Origin: Opisthorchis felineus
Taxonomy: Eukaryota > Platyhelminthes > Trematoda > Opisthorchiida > Opisthorchiidae
Length of the DNA stretch: 64,000 nucleotides
Reading direction: 5' to 3'
Assembly: GCA_004794785.1 (NCBI GenBank)
Contig: SJOL01008902.1
Coordinates: 372,636 to 436,635, forward strand
Of the stretch, positions 1-11,473 are shown one piece after another; positions within the stretch are counted from its first letter, which is position 1, and each line of letters starts with the position of its first letter. The position numbers and the translations under genes are program-made. The notes under the pieces are model-generated. The model was not told the origin of the DNA. It did no database searches and worked only from the letters and a program-made list of their open reading frames with translations.

Positions 1-98
1 TTCACTCCTACCGTGAGGTTCTCGCACACTAGTGTGTGAAGGATTCATTTGAACTAGAGCAAATTCTTGACTAATCGTCATGCAGTACAAAAAAGATG

Positions 99-1380
99 TT
101 TTCCGTTGATGTCAAGTCTTTGTTTGCCGGTGTTTCTTTGCACCAGAGTGTTTGTGCGATTTCATTACCACCCACAAAATTCTCACACATATCCCCTTAT
201 TCTCCTATGCACTGAAAGCATCCATATAAACAGTTCGATACAGCAACAGTGGGTAGCCCACTTGGACTTTCATTAGCACATATCTTTTCGGCGTGATTGA
301 AAGATAGCTGTCCGATCATATCTCCAGTGCTTCGCTGTACAAGCGATATGTGGACGGCATTTTACTTTTCAAAGGATATAACCGCATTGAGAACCTGTTC
401 AACCACAGGAACATTTTACGTCCAAACCTCTCAGTGTCCTCTACTCCCGCGCCATCGTCCAAACCCTCCTCCTGCTTAAAAACCACTATTTTTGCGTCCA
501 CCTCAGGAATTATACATGCCCTCGTAGTCCTTCAGTGAATTTTGGCAGTTGACCTGTTTAACCAATTTTGGCGAACCTTTTACGCGCATTTTGACCACTT
601 GCCTTACCGCGTGGCTTCGGCTGCACTCGTTCATCGCTAAATTAGATCGATTTGCCGTTTCTTAATGGTACGCTGTTTCTACAGCATTTTAGGAAACTTT
701 TTAGGCTTTTTTTGCACTTGTACCAATCAGTGCAACAACTAGGACGCACATCTCCTAAATATGAGGTCAGTATCTTTTTCATATGCGTATTTTGCACATG
801 TAGTAGTATTTCATGGATAAATATGAAAACCTCGTGATTCTTGGCTTGTGATTTCGCGCGTCACTCAATTAGGCCCTCCCGAATACTTTTGAAACAGAAA
901 TTGGTTACAGCCGTGCATTTTAGATATTCTGTACCGAAAGCCCACTTAGACGTGGATTTATTTACGAATCTCCAATTTTATTCCTTTTGCTTGTAAAAGA
1001 CGTCTGGTGCGCTCCGTTCGACCGCATCAGACGTATTTGTACTCCTAACTCTTCAGAAAGAACAGTTCCTAACAAGGACGCTGATTTCTAACGGCTATCC
1101 AGAGAAATTTATCAAGGTCCACAGCACACCACGACATAAGCAGGGGCCTGACCACTCAGTAAAATATAGGGTTTTTATGAGAGTACAGTTAAAGGGCGAT
1201 CACCTAACCACAGCCATACGGGAAAACTCACATGCTGCAATCGGTCGCGCGTACCCGAACGTCCGACTAGCTCTGGCCTCATCAACGATAAATCAATCTG
1301 CTACGTTCACCATGTATGGTAACCCGTCTCTCTGCTTCTCACATGTAGTAAATCACATTCCATTGCAATGAAACGTATAT
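99..1380 (+). pseudogene. PLE-1: decayed Penelope-like reverse transcriptase
   Basis: Fragments of a Penelope-like element (PLE) reverse transcriptase follow one another in the right order but in shifting frames. An FSVDVKSLF block lies at 99-125, a GSPLG block at about 252-290, and the catalytic box at 347-358 reads YVDG where the family has YVDD. LPFLNG follows at about 653, a YRKP-type block at about 921-955, FDRIRRICTP at about 1018-1047, and a degraded GYPEKFI block near 1093. The GDHLTTAIRENSHAAIGRAYP stretch (within 1177-1368) corresponds to the linker before the GIY-YIG domain; the endonuclease itself is not clearly visible. Stops, frameshifts and the changed catalytic Asp make it a pseudogene. 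It resembles PLE-3 more than PLE-2. The 5' end is probably cut by the window edge or truncated. Family is well supported; exact ends are not. Confidence 0.75.
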
Positions 1381-2691
1381 GGGCAAAAAAGAATCTGTTA
1401 CGAAGCAATTACGAACAAGTCTAAGAATATTTGCCTCGTTATTTGAGTTTGGTGACTAATCGAAAGACCGATGACCAGCAATCTGAGAACCAAAAACCTG
1501 CTCATCGATCGCCCAATACATTCTATCCACTGGAAACAAAGTTCACCCCAGTACAGCGTTCAAACTTTTACTGCGCGATGCCAACGTGAAATTGCTGGTT
1601 TTCAGTCAGGCCATATCGATCAATTATTACCTACTCAGCTTGCGCTCACAAGAGATCCTGACACAAGCTATCAGCCTGCTTTGGACTTAAAACCAGACTT
1701 AATTGGCCCACCATACGAGTGGATCTGTTCTACTGTTTTATCGCCATTTATTCCTAATTATGATGTAAAATCGATGGGCTGTAGTGCTGCAGCCGATGAG
1801 ATAACAGCAACACCATCGACATCCTGCAGCCTTTACCTTCTTGTTGTCATATTCAAATGCAAAAACTGTCCATCGGAAAAATATTTAGGCTGCACGCAAT
1901 GCTTCAACAATACCACTTTCTTTGAGTTTACACACTGGAAGATTTGATAAAGATAACGATAAAAGTCTGAATAACGGATACTAAAGTGCAAATATGATTG
2001 GTGGTGTGCAGTTTGTCACTTTTATGGCGTGTTTAAATTGGGATCTACTGATGACTGATTAATAGGAGAGACCAGAGTCATCGCTTATCCGCCGTGCTGT
2101 ATGTAGTGAATACGGCAACCTAGCTGATGTTGCCGCACGACTGCCAACGTGGAATGTAGTTGATTTTGTCTGCGTAGCCCATGGTTACATGTGGACGCCC
2201 AAATTTGAAACAGAGCGTGATCGTTGTCCTCAATTGAAGCATTCGTCTCAAAAGCCTGAGAGCAAGGCACTAGTAATGGGCATTAAAAAACAATAGTAGT
2301 CGCGCTTTTATGGAACATGCTGAAACGCATGTTCTAATCCCCAATCTAGGGGGCTAGGAGACTTTGTCAGATCTTTGTTCACTGGCCAACCTGATGAGAG
2401 AAACTCTACAAACTTTTAATCGGCATCCTACAATATAGCTGAGTACTTGAGTAATGCGCAATAAACGACACAGATGGGGAACTGGGAGACGAACTGAACA
2501 CGAAGAGATAAACTGCTTGGACAAGGATTAAAAAACGACTGAAGCAGCGACTGAAGGCTGAAAAAATATCACATAAGCTAAAACTGATTTTATATTTTAT
2601 TGCATTTGGTACGGCTCAGTACACCGGACAGAAACGGTATTGTGTTGCCGCGACACAACTAACGGACCACGCATCTTTGGAATTTTTAAAG
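1381..2691. other. No gene recognised
   Basis: A 158-codon frame at 1471-1947 (+) is open but has no recognisable domain. Its length is not exceptional for this base composition, and its first part may be the decayed end of PLE-1. Nothing else could be assigned. Confidence 0.5.
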
Positions 2692-2703
2692 GGAAACGTC
2701 CCT
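2692..2703 (+). repeat. Target-site duplication, left copy (PLE-2)
   Basis: The 12-bp sequence GGAAACGTCCCT occurs here and again at 4037-4048, exactly bracketing PLE-2. A perfect 12-bp match directly at the right inverted end is best read as the duplication made on insertion. Confidence 0.75.
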
Positions 2704-2783
2704 ATAGAGGAAAATGTTGGTAGCTCAGGTAGCGTAGATGGTCGTTGGCTTGTTCACTGAGCTGGGCAATTTTGATTGCAAAC

Positions 2784-2814
2784 GTTTCATCACCAATCGA
2801 GGTGACATCATCAG
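2784..2814 (-). ncRNA. Hammerhead-like motif in left end of PLE-2
   Basis: Read on the minus strand, CTGATGA (2814-2808) is followed by a TCACC/GGTGA hairpin with a 6-nt loop and then GAAAC (2788-2784). TGCA on each side can pair to form a short stem I. Stem III is essentially absent (GAAAC-GTT). There is an unpaired extra base or two between the core and stem II, so activity is doubtful. Minimal hammerheads in PLE flanking repeats are established for metazoans; the assignment of this copy is by inspection. Confidence 0.55.
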
Positions 2815-3139
2815 TGCATTATTGGGGAGCGTAGTGGTGCGTAGCGATCGGTTGGTGGTTGTGCGTTGAGTAGTGTTGCGTGTGTGTTAATATACGTGCT
2901 GCTAACCGGGGCTGACCTTTGATCGCGATTAGTTGTTCGGTCGGGCGGTTCCATTGGTCGTTCCGTTGTCCTGTGTCCTCATTCGCCGATGCCCTTTGAG
3001 CTTGGCATCCCCTGTCGTCGTACTCTGGTCGATGCTGGAGTGACCTTTGTCCTTGGCCTTTCCGAGTTCCGGCTTGTGACCTTTATTGACCTGACTCCAA
3101 GGAGTTCCTTGTTTCTTTGCTTGTGTGTTTGCGTGGTAC

Positions 3140-3984
3140 CGCCCATCATCAATCCAAAGCTGTGGATCCGCTAAGTGGACGACACCTTCGTCATCATGAA
3201 ACGAGATTCAGTACAAAATGCACATGAACTGCTCAACACCACGTTTGAAGAGATCAAGGTTACAATCGAACTGGAGAAAAACAATCGATTACCATTCCTA
3301 GACGTTTTGGTGAACAGAAAGGTGGATGGGACTCTGGAAACCTGCGTATACCGGAAAGAGACACATACGGACCAAATACTGAACTACAACAGCAATCATC
3401 CTGTAAACCACAAGAAGAGCTGCGTCCAAACCCTGTTCAAGAGGGCGGAGACACATTGCAGCAACAGGGAACTACGGAAGAAGGAAGAAAACCATCTATT
3501 CAGAGTATTCCAGAACAATGGATATCCAGGGAATTTTATCAGGAGAAGCTTGAAGAAGAAGACATCTCAACAACAGCAACAGCAGGAACAAGCCACCAGA
3601 CGAGTAGTTCTGCCTTACATCAAGAATATATCGGAACTCGCAACCAGATTATTGGCTCAAAAAGGAATTCTCGTCGCTCACAAACCGAATGCCACCCTAA
3701 GAAAACTAATCTCAAGACCGAAGGACAATCGAGACAAAACCAAGAGTAACAATGTGATATACCAAATCAACTGCAGCAACTGCAACAAATTCTACGTTGG
3801 ACAAACTGGGAGGAAATTAGGCACACGAATAAAGGAACACAAGGCGGCTGTCAGGAGACATGACCCTCTATCCTTGATATCCATACACGAAGACCAAGAA
3901 GGCCACAAATTCAGTCTGGAAAACGCAAAAATTTTGGCACACGGAGACACGAGACACGGAAGAGAATTTCTGGAAGCATGGTGA
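3140..3984 (+). pseudogene. PLE-2 RT C-terminal half plus GIY-YIG endonuclease
   Basis: The 269-codon frame from 3175 is the longest recognisable coding stretch in the window. It opens on VDDTFVIMKR, the catalytic RT box; the Tyr that should precede VDD is replaced by the stop TAA at 3172-3174, and the matching upstream residues (PKLWIR) sit in frame before it from about 3153. Next come LPFLDVLVNR (residues 40-49), a YRKETHTD block (59-66), a Gln-rich run (about residue 137), a linker, and a GIY-YIG nuclease domain: NVIYQI with a CxxC pair (SNCNK) near residue 200, then FYVGQTGRKLGTRIKEH (about 206-222). GIY-YIG nicks target DNA to prime reverse transcription in PLEs. The first half of the RT is missing, apparently deleted between the flanking repeat and about 3140. 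The stop codon (3982-3984) lies inside the 3' hammerhead-like motif. Confidence 0.85.
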
Positions 3985-4011
3985 TGATGTCACCTCCATT
4001 GATGATGAAAC
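3981..4011 (+). ncRNA. Hammerhead-like motif in right end of PLE-2
   Basis: This is the inverted partner of 2784-2814. On the plus strand GTGATGA (3981-3987) replaces the core CTGATGA, a weak stem II follows (CACC/GATG region), and GAAAC is at 4007-4011. The change of the first core C and the weakened stem make it a probable relic. Confidence 0.45.
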
Positions 4012-4036
4012 GCTTGCAATCAAATTGCCCAGCTCA

Positions 4037-4048
4037 GGAAACGTCCCT
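4037..4048 (+). repeat. Target-site duplication, right copy (PLE-2)
   Basis: A perfect repeat of the 12 bases at 2692-2703, immediately outside the right inverted end (CAGCTCA, ending at 4036). Confidence 0.75.
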
Positions 4049-7000
4049 CTTCAACTGAAAGATATTCTTCTCCGTTCACAAAATCAGGCGATCATAACAT
4101 TGGCAGGAGTGTTGTTTGTAAATAACTCTATACTGTGAACTCTTTACGAGCCACGGCAGCAAGGGTCCCAAAGTCAGCTCACTTCCTCTGAATGGCTCGA
4201 ACTGTACGGCTCGTTGCTCGTATTTTCTGTCCTTAAGAAGTTGTGATTAACTTATGTTTCCTGTGGTCTGATGAAGACGCATTGAACATAAAATTATAAC
4301 TCACATAAGGGTAGGTAATTTGTGGTTTAAAAACCACCTTAGCACTATCAAATCGTGGAAGACACGAGTGGCTGAAACAGTGGTCCATGTTCTGATCCAC
4401 TTTTGACCTTCAAGCTCAATCAATTTATGGACGGAAAACCTATTAAGCCAAGTTTCTCACACGATTTAAGGCCCTCGGCTGTGCAAACCGGTCATCAGTC
4501 ACGCGATTCTTTGTAAAAACAGCCTGAAACTGCCGGCCAAGGATAACATCATAGGACTGGCTTCGTTCGGGGACAAGAGGCTCCGTTTGGCTGAATTTTG
4601 CGGAATCCAGCTACATCTTTTCGTTAAGCTTTCTAAAGTTGCTTAGATGAGGAAATACAAATCCAACGTAAATTACCGACAATTCCTGTTTCACCTTCCT
4701 CCTGCCAAATAGAAACCCGACACGTCTGAATTATTCCCATGTGAACTTCGAAAAAAAATTGAATACAAACTCTGAAGTCACTGAGTCAATTTTGAGATTC
4801 TTATAAATATCCCACTGTGTTTTCCTGAAAACTCATCAATCACCACTGAATATTGATAAATTTCCAGCTGGTTGTGGATAGATGATTTGTAACTCACCCA
4901 CTCATTGTTTCTATCGAAACGATGATAGATTATAAACCCACACAAACTGCCTGACTCCCAATCCAACATAATTAGGGATTCTTCAACAAACTGGTTTCAT
5001 GCGAAGAACAAGCAACTCTTCTAATTTAATGAAAATACAGTCTGCAATACCCTGTACCTAAAATAGGAAATAGTACGAGCAATTTTTAAACAGGGCAATT
5101 CTTTCCCAGATAAAAATACGTATTCACGAAAAACTGAACAAACCGGAAAGTGATAAATGTCATAGTGGATAATTCGTCTCTTCGTCATAAGTCTACCTAA
5201 TTTCGGTCCAGTTTCGGTGATATCCATCTTTCTTTATCCACTACATCTCTCACTTATTTCCAGACAGACGTAAAACGAAATAATTGAACATTCCCAACTA
5301 TTTTTTCACCAACTTTTACAGGAAGTAAAGTGCTAGCGCATAGTTAATCCACTATGATTTTATCAGGCAGACTGTCCAGCATCTAATTATCCACTTAAAA
5401 AGTGAACAAAACCCTCGATGGGACATTGTGTCTAGACTGCGCAGAGCTCGACTGGTACGTAAAGAAAGGTGTTCCTGGTTTGTGTAGAAGAATGACTGCA
5501 CCAAATTTGCAAGATGACCTCCATTTTGTTTGAATACTGTTAACCTGATAAAACAGTCAGCTGATCTTCTGGTAGGGGTCTATGTGGAGGTATCATAAAC
5601 TTGTATCCAAGAAACCGGTTTTAACCTGTTCATAGTCACGTGCATTTTCAAATCGCTGTTGTCGTTAAACTCGCTCAGGAGTGCCGGCATTATGGACCGT
5701 TTCACCTTTTCGGTTATGTGCTGTTAATTGAGGAATGTCCAATTATTCGTAAACACTAAAACCCTGACACTTTTGTCTAACATGGCCAAATTTTTGCTGC
5801 TGATGCCACCAGTTATCTTTTGCCAGTATGTAGGCACAATATTGAGAAACTGGTGGACTGTATAGAAAACAAAGGAGAGAACGCGTAAACGACTCATATG
5901 GTGCGTTCTTGTTGCTCGTTGGTAACTGTGAACCATTCACGACATCTCTCTAACTCAGTTCACAAGAGACAGGAGGGATAATATTTTTCACTGTGAACTT
6001 CAAGGATACACCGTAAAGGGTCGATCAACTGACAATCATCCACCAAGGATTTTGTTAGGTTGGAGAAATCTGCGCTACTGATAAAGGAGAGAAACAGCTG
6101 ACCTCCTTCACATTCCAGAAAACCGTAGGACGTTTGGGCTTTCTTTGTGTGCCACACAAAATATACGGCTGGAAAACAACTAGGATTCTCGAAGATGAAC
6201 GGATGATGAAGTTGTCACTAGTCGGGACAAAAATCCCACGGGGAGAATCAGTTAACGAGAGATCAGCAAGTACTGTGTTCGCAAAACACCACTCCAGAGA
6301 AGGTATCCGTCCACTGAAGCCAATTTTAACATGTACAACTAGGAGCTAAGTCTAAGGAAATGTGCACAAAGACGAAAATTTATTGTAGTCGATTGTAATT
6401 AGAAATAACTGTAGGAGGGACCACTTCACTCCCTTCATGCATTCAGTTTCCTTCGTGAATCTATCGTGATAGCAGATAGAAGCATCATAACAGAAACCGA
6501 ATTGAATTATTTTGCCCCTATCGTCAGCTTTTACATACGACGTGATAAGTGAACAGGCATAAATGCGCAGAACAATGAAATCAACATAGTGAGCATCAAA
6601 TACCAGATGAACTTTGTCGATGGCAATAAGGTTGCAGACGTGGTCCAATGCCGCTCTTACCATGGCATTTGAGATTAGCTACCAATTCCACTTGGTTGCG
6701 TAAATTGGGTGTGACTTCCAAACGGTGTTGCTTCAGTGAGACAACTTTTGTTCTGGCACTTAATGAATTTGGATGACTGTCCTAGTTCTCCGAATTCGGC
6801 GCAAGTCAGCAACAATTCAGCGATTCTGCTGGACGCACTTTTTAACCAGTAAGCTCTAAATTCATGAAGAGGTACTTGAAAATCCCTTTGGATAGCTATT
6901 CCATAAATCCGATGTACCTGACATCGGAAATGCGCTCAAGTTTATATAGACCGGATAAGGAAACCAAAGAGTTGGGTTTGTCTAAGTTTGATTCTGTAGG

Positions 7001-7054
7001 AGCTCAGCATTTTGTTATGCACTAAGTAGACTGATGCATACTGACAGATACATT
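4049..7054. other. No gene recognised
   Basis: Only short frames of up to about 100 codons occur (for example 6352-6663 minus), none with a family signature. No second copy of any part was found in the window. Confidence 0.5.
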
Positions 7055-7225
7055 TCACTCACTCACTTTACTCACTCACTCACTCACTCACTCACTCACT
7101 CACTCACTCACTCACTCACTCACTCACTCACTCACTCACTCACTCACTCACTCACTCACTCACTCACTCACTCACTCACTCACTCACTCACTCACTCACT
7201 CACTCACTCACTCACTCACTCACTC
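7055..7225. repeat. (TCAC)n tetranucleotide microsatellite
   Basis: About 42 copies of the tetramer over 171 bp, with one interruption (TTTA) near 7067-7070. Because 4 and 3 are coprime it reads as an endless Leu-Thr-His-Ser frame, which is not a protein. Confidence 0.97.
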
Positions 7226-7275
7226 CAGTCTGTGTTAGGACATCATTATATTCTCATCACAATTGCGGTCGATAA

Positions 7276-8112
7276 TTAAAAGCTGCAAATAAAAGCCACC
7301 AAAAGGCAAGTAAATGGAAAAGCAGGTGTGAGACTGAGTCTTGAGTGTCTCAGGAATAGTAAGGTAACCAGCAGAAACGGAATTACAGGCCTGTGTACGC
7401 CTGCATGTCTTGACTGCAAGGCCTCGTTGATGAGAGACCTAAACATAGTGGGTGAGACGCATAACTGAACATGTGTGAGTAAAATTGTGAACGGGAACAT
7501 TACAACACGTATATGAGACGACATGCAAGCGCATACAAGCAAATATGGTCCACCAGATAAATGACGTTTTGGAACAGACAAAAGCCATTGTTCAGTAAGA
7601 CGCAGAAAGCGACAGAAGAGATGTGCAAATTGATGAGAAACACAAGAGTATGTGAGCTTATACATAGGATTGTGGGGGCAAGTGAACTGGCACCGCTCCT
7701 TCATCGTTGAGAAAATCTTTTCAGCGTGTGCAGTTGAAATTAGAGTACAACAAAACCCAACCCCTTTATACCTTAAGCAGCTGGACTCAAGGAATACATA
7801 CCCACGGTTGAAAGGACGTTGCGAATGGTCTTTTGGAATGACATGAAACCGCCATTTTCCTGTTTCTAGGTAGTTTATTTTGTGAGTCTGTTTAGGAGCA
7901 AGAGGAGTGTATACTGGCCAATGTCTCACAATTACAAACGTAGGATTAGACGGAATCAGCGCAACAAAATGCAAAATCAACCTTATAAGTAGTATGCTAA
8001 GCCAAGAAAATTCACCGGTAACTTTCAAGGTTTTAGCCGGGTGAACGGTTCGAAGATAATCCGTGTGACGCACACAAAGAAATGCCGATAAATTGAAACG
8101 GGAGGAGAGCAC
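7276..8112 (-). CDS. Unrecognised 278-codon open frame
   Basis: This is the longest open frame in the window. The first codon taken is GTG; there is no early ATG, and the frame stays open upstream to a stop at about 8184, so it could be an exon or a decayed gene rather than a complete one. The predicted protein is rich in Leu, Ser, His, Phe, Arg and Cys. It has three hydrophobic stretches that could be membrane segments: about residues 35-60, 190-215, and the last 40 residues, which end in LLVAFICSF. No motif or family was recognised. At this base composition a stop-free run of 300 codons is unlikely by chance, but the minus strand is pyrimidine-rich here, which lowers stop frequency. No splice signals or promoter were identified. 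It ends 50 bp from the (TCAC)n array. Confidence 0.25.
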   Translation of the reverse strand: MLSSRFNLSAFLCVRHTDYLRTVHPAKTLKVTGEFSWLSILLIRLILHFVALIPSNPTFVIVRHWPVYTPLAPKQTHKINYLETGKWRFHVIPKDHSQRPFNRGYVFLESSCLRYKGVGFCCTLISTAHAEKIFSTMKERCQFTCPHNPMYKLTYSCVSHQFAHLFCRFLRLTEQWLLSVPKRHLSGGPYLLVCACMSSHIRVVMFPFTILLTHVQLCVSPTMFRSLINEALQSRHAGVHRPVIPFLLVTLLFLRHSRLSLTPAFPFTCLLVAFICSF

Positions 8113-8189
8113 TGGAAACGAGATACACTGGTGTCGACATTCACCAAAGTGTACTAAGCTTCTAAGTTTCGCTGAGCAAACTTACTTCA

Positions 8190-11100
8190 GTGTACCCTGG
8201 TCACGAGAAACAAAAAAATACGGATGGTCCGTTGTGACGAGTTTAAAACTTGTCTTCATTCGTGCATACTGGTGGCCGAACCATTTATGTTGTTTTTTTC
8301 CATCAAACATGCACTGTGGTGCACCATGGAGGTAATTCCACTCCACGTATTAAGTTTTCATATTTGTCAAAAAATAGCCGCTTTACTAATGCATCGTTTG
8401 TGGGCACACAGTCGCTCTAGATGTCTTGTTTTTATTTTGGTGCTCTGCTGCTGTCGGACTATACCAACGCTACAAATAAATTTGCTTACCATTCAGACTA
8501 GTCAAGCGGTCATACTGGATAACAAATATCGGGACGTTGGATTTCGTACGCTAAATCAGTCAAAAATAACTGGCTATGTCTATTGATCGACTACTTTGCT
8601 TTGTTGGTACTCGGGAAAGAAACAGCTGTAGACCTCGATTTTCTCCCCGGTTGACTGACACCCGAAAAGCTTCCAGCAACCGTTTCAGTGTCCAGATTTA
8701 TCATTGTTCTGGTGTAACAATTTTATCGGACTTTTTTCAGCAATCTTTGTTAGACAACATTCTATCTGTCTGTTTTGTTGTGAATTTGGACAAGAGTGCA
8801 GGATAATTTACGCTGTGCAAAATGGAAATTTTATAAAGGAACGAAGTTGTGCATCTCTGTAGGTTTTAAGCAAAAAGACTGAATCAGTGCCATCTAGAAA
8901 CCTGGAGCATCGTTTTTCGATTCCTCGGGACAATGAAAACATCCTAAAAAACCGAATAGAGACTTACTGAGCCAGCTGAACTCAGGTTGATGACCTACAT
9001 TTTTTTGGAATCATAAGTGACTATATATATATATATATGTGTGTATACGTATATGCATACATATATATATATAACTTTACACTTGAATAGCTCAAAGGTG
9101 TACCGTGATCCCCGACGCATCACCCACTATGGCCACTTTGGAGCTACTGCTTTGCACACTGACACTAAGGGCCAGAAAACAGTGCTCTACGTACGTAAGT
9201 TTATTATATATTCAATTAAGGCTCCATCCTATAAGTGAGGCCGAGATACAAGTAGCTGAGACCGAGAAATAATTCACGAGTTGCGTTAATCTTCGACCCA
9301 AGAAGTCGTCATTAGAGGAGCCAGTCAGTCATGACCACGTGATGTGAATTCCATGACTGAAGGATGACTGGCACGGGTTTTAGTTTGAGATGCGAACTTC
9401 TGATGGCTCTCAATAGAGATGCGCGAGCTATAACGTGCTTCTCGGCTTTTCAGCATACATTGACAACAATTGCAGGAGGAAATCCCGATTAAAATTCATA
9501 AAAATTCCATATTCTTTCAATGTTTTGCAGTTTATATTCTGGTATGGTACGAAAGGAACTAGGCGGATAATTCCGTACTTCAGAAATACTTTATTACATT
9601 ATGTCTCCTTTGTTATTTTATACACAGTACTGTACTGAAAGTACTGTACAGTACTTTCAGGACTAATCCTTCCTAGAATCACTTAGCAAGGTCCACAACT
9701 GCAGTAAATATTGTAGAACAAATGAGTGTAACAGACGCAGGAACTAGTGGGGTACATCGTCGTCTGTTTTGAATACCCATGTAGCTCTCTGTTCATGTGG
9801 TACACCTTTCGTTTGTTTTCCTGGCTGTAAATTGCCAGTTAGGGTGTTGACAGCTGCTTCTGACAAATGATGTTCTGCAGCGTCTATCCACGAGAAATGC
9901 CGCAAAACCCTGATGGACTCACGCCTTTTGTCTATCGAGGAGTGGCTTAGACGAAGGGTCACATCTTACTCATGCTTTCGCTGCTATTGCACACTGGTGA
10001 CAAACGTGGACAAGCAGTTCCAACTGCCTGTAGGTAAATCGCCAGCATACGCAGCGTCGTGGGTGAGGCTTCGTCCTGCCTACATTTACTTACACACATG
10101 ACCTGTGGTCATCTGCTGATGAAGAGCGTTGCTGTGGATTTTCGGAATGATGTTACTGTCGGCTATCATAAGACAGTCGTCAACGCAAGAAAAACTGTCC
10201 ACCTTCCGGCTCTGTGATCTTTTGCAGCCATTCATTATTTAGCCGTTGCACCACCTACAGTGGGACGGAATCCCCCACTGTCTCTAGAAGTCATTTGTAA
10301 TGTAACCGGTGGATGCAAAACGACCTCTGGAAATGCCAGTTTCATCCCAGCGTTTGTTTTAATAGCTGTGATTGCATTGTTTTCACCCTTTTTGAACACC
10401 AGTGTACCATTTAATTGTTCAAGTGCATCAGCTTGGTCGAAAATGTGTCTTACTTTGCACTGTGTCTCATAATGGCAAGTAAATACCGTAGTTCCCAATC
10501 GCAAAAAAGACAGTTAGTCGCGGTCATAAAAACACCTTTTTGTATCCGACTATTGGTAACAGTAGCTCATACTTAATCTGGCAGGTAAATTTTCGTTTCT
10601 ACAACCGAGATGCACGACGAACGGCATTTTTATGCCCACTGAAATACGAACGTAACAAAACGGTATTTATACCATATCCATAGGCATTATAGGCTACAGT
10701 AATAGAGAATTGGAGTTTGGAATGTGTTAGAAGCATATCTGATAAGAGATCGAGAGGGGCTTCCGGTGCTCTTTGAGACAGTACCTCAAACTGTTTTCAG
10801 AAAGCAATCCATTAAAGGCTGCCAGCAAGCTATGTATATGAGGAACAAAATTTCCGTTCCACTGCAGTTGTGACATACCGAAAGGTGGAAACAGTCACAA
10901 TAGCCCAATGTTTTTCTAGTTACGCGCGATGACCTTGACTATGTATGATTGAACCTAATTGGTGGATGCTTGGTAGCATAAACGGATGCTTCTTTGGACT
11001 CGTCTTGAATCCGAGAGACTGGATATAGGAAACGTCACCTTTGAGGTGATTGATATGAGTGTAACCCGATGGATTGGCATTTACAAGAACATCGATTTAC

Positions 11101-11385
11101 GCCAAAGCTTACGTCAAACCGGTTGGTATCGTATTTATCACCAGATGGCAAATTTTCTGTGCATTTTTGTTCAACTGATACGGTCTTCTGTGTTTATTAA
11201 CTGCCACGAGTTATTGACAAGCTCTGGGTCTTTAAACTGGGCGTCAGAAAACCCTATTTTGAAGAATGCCGTTCCGCCGTTAGGACTTCGCAAATATGTG
11301 CTCCGTCACCGGTGACGTATACTGATGGGCTTCAGGTGGTTCACTCAAACAAGTTGAGAAGTTGTCACAAGAACGTATAGAAGTT
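8190..11385. other. No gene recognised
   Basis: Contains an AT/GT dinucleotide tract at about 9021-9075 and a 26-bp perfect palindrome (listed separately). Two short minus-strand frames (9744-9962, 10235-10504) lie close together but show no known motif. Confidence 0.5.
9635..9660. repeat. 26-bp perfect palindrome
   Basis: CTGAAAGTACTGT is followed directly by its reverse complement ACAGTACTTTCAG. A further GTACTG precedes it at about 9628. It has no spacer, so it would form a cruciform rather than an RNA hairpin terminator. Confidence 0.9.
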
Positions 11386-11473
11386 GGCAAAATACACACA
11401 TTTGCAAACAAATTTGGTTTTGCGAGAGAATCACCTGGAACCCAGCGTAATCTCTCGTTTGTGATGTTTCCAG
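11386..11473 (-). repeat. Hammerhead repeat fragment (end module)
   Basis: The terminal module shared with 32315 and 50713: AATACAC, then TTTGCAAACAAATTTGGTTT, then a CACCTGGAACCCAGC block, then TTTGTGATGTTTCCAG. It is in minus orientation relative to the 50.7-kb copy. There is no ribozyme core. Confidence 0.8.

Larger units (their letters stand above)
2704..4036 (+). mobile_element. PLE-2: Penelope-like retroelement with inverted ends
   Basis: A 1.33-kb, 5'-shortened Penelope-like element flanked by a 12-bp duplication. From left to right it has a short extra tail (2704-2756), an inverted end (2757-2814), a non-coding flanking repeat (to about 3140) that shares segments with PLE-5 (the motif GTGCGTTGAGTAGTG at about 2863 and 55505), the second half of the RT joined to a GIY-YIG endonuclease (3175-3984), and the opposite inverted end (about 3981-4036). 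About 55 bp of the left end matches the reverse complement of the right end with few differences. Loss of the N-terminal half of the RT means it cannot be autonomous. Inverted and direct flanking repeats (pLTRs) are typical of PLEs, and the clean duplication suggests a fairly young insertion. Confidence 0.85.

Noticed and set aside
1471..1947. 158-codon frame as a gene
   Set aside because: Length expected about once by chance in a window of this size and composition, no motif, and it overlaps the decayed end of PLE-1.
2391..2405. CTGATGAGAGAAAC resembling a hammerhead core
   Set aside because: CTGATGA and GAAAC are separated by two bases only, leaving no room for stem II, and the flanks do not pair.
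7034..7279. Open frame of Leu-Thr-His-Ser repeats
   Set aside because: It is a by-product of the (TCAC)n microsatellite; a tetranucleotide without stop triplets is open in all frames of that strand.
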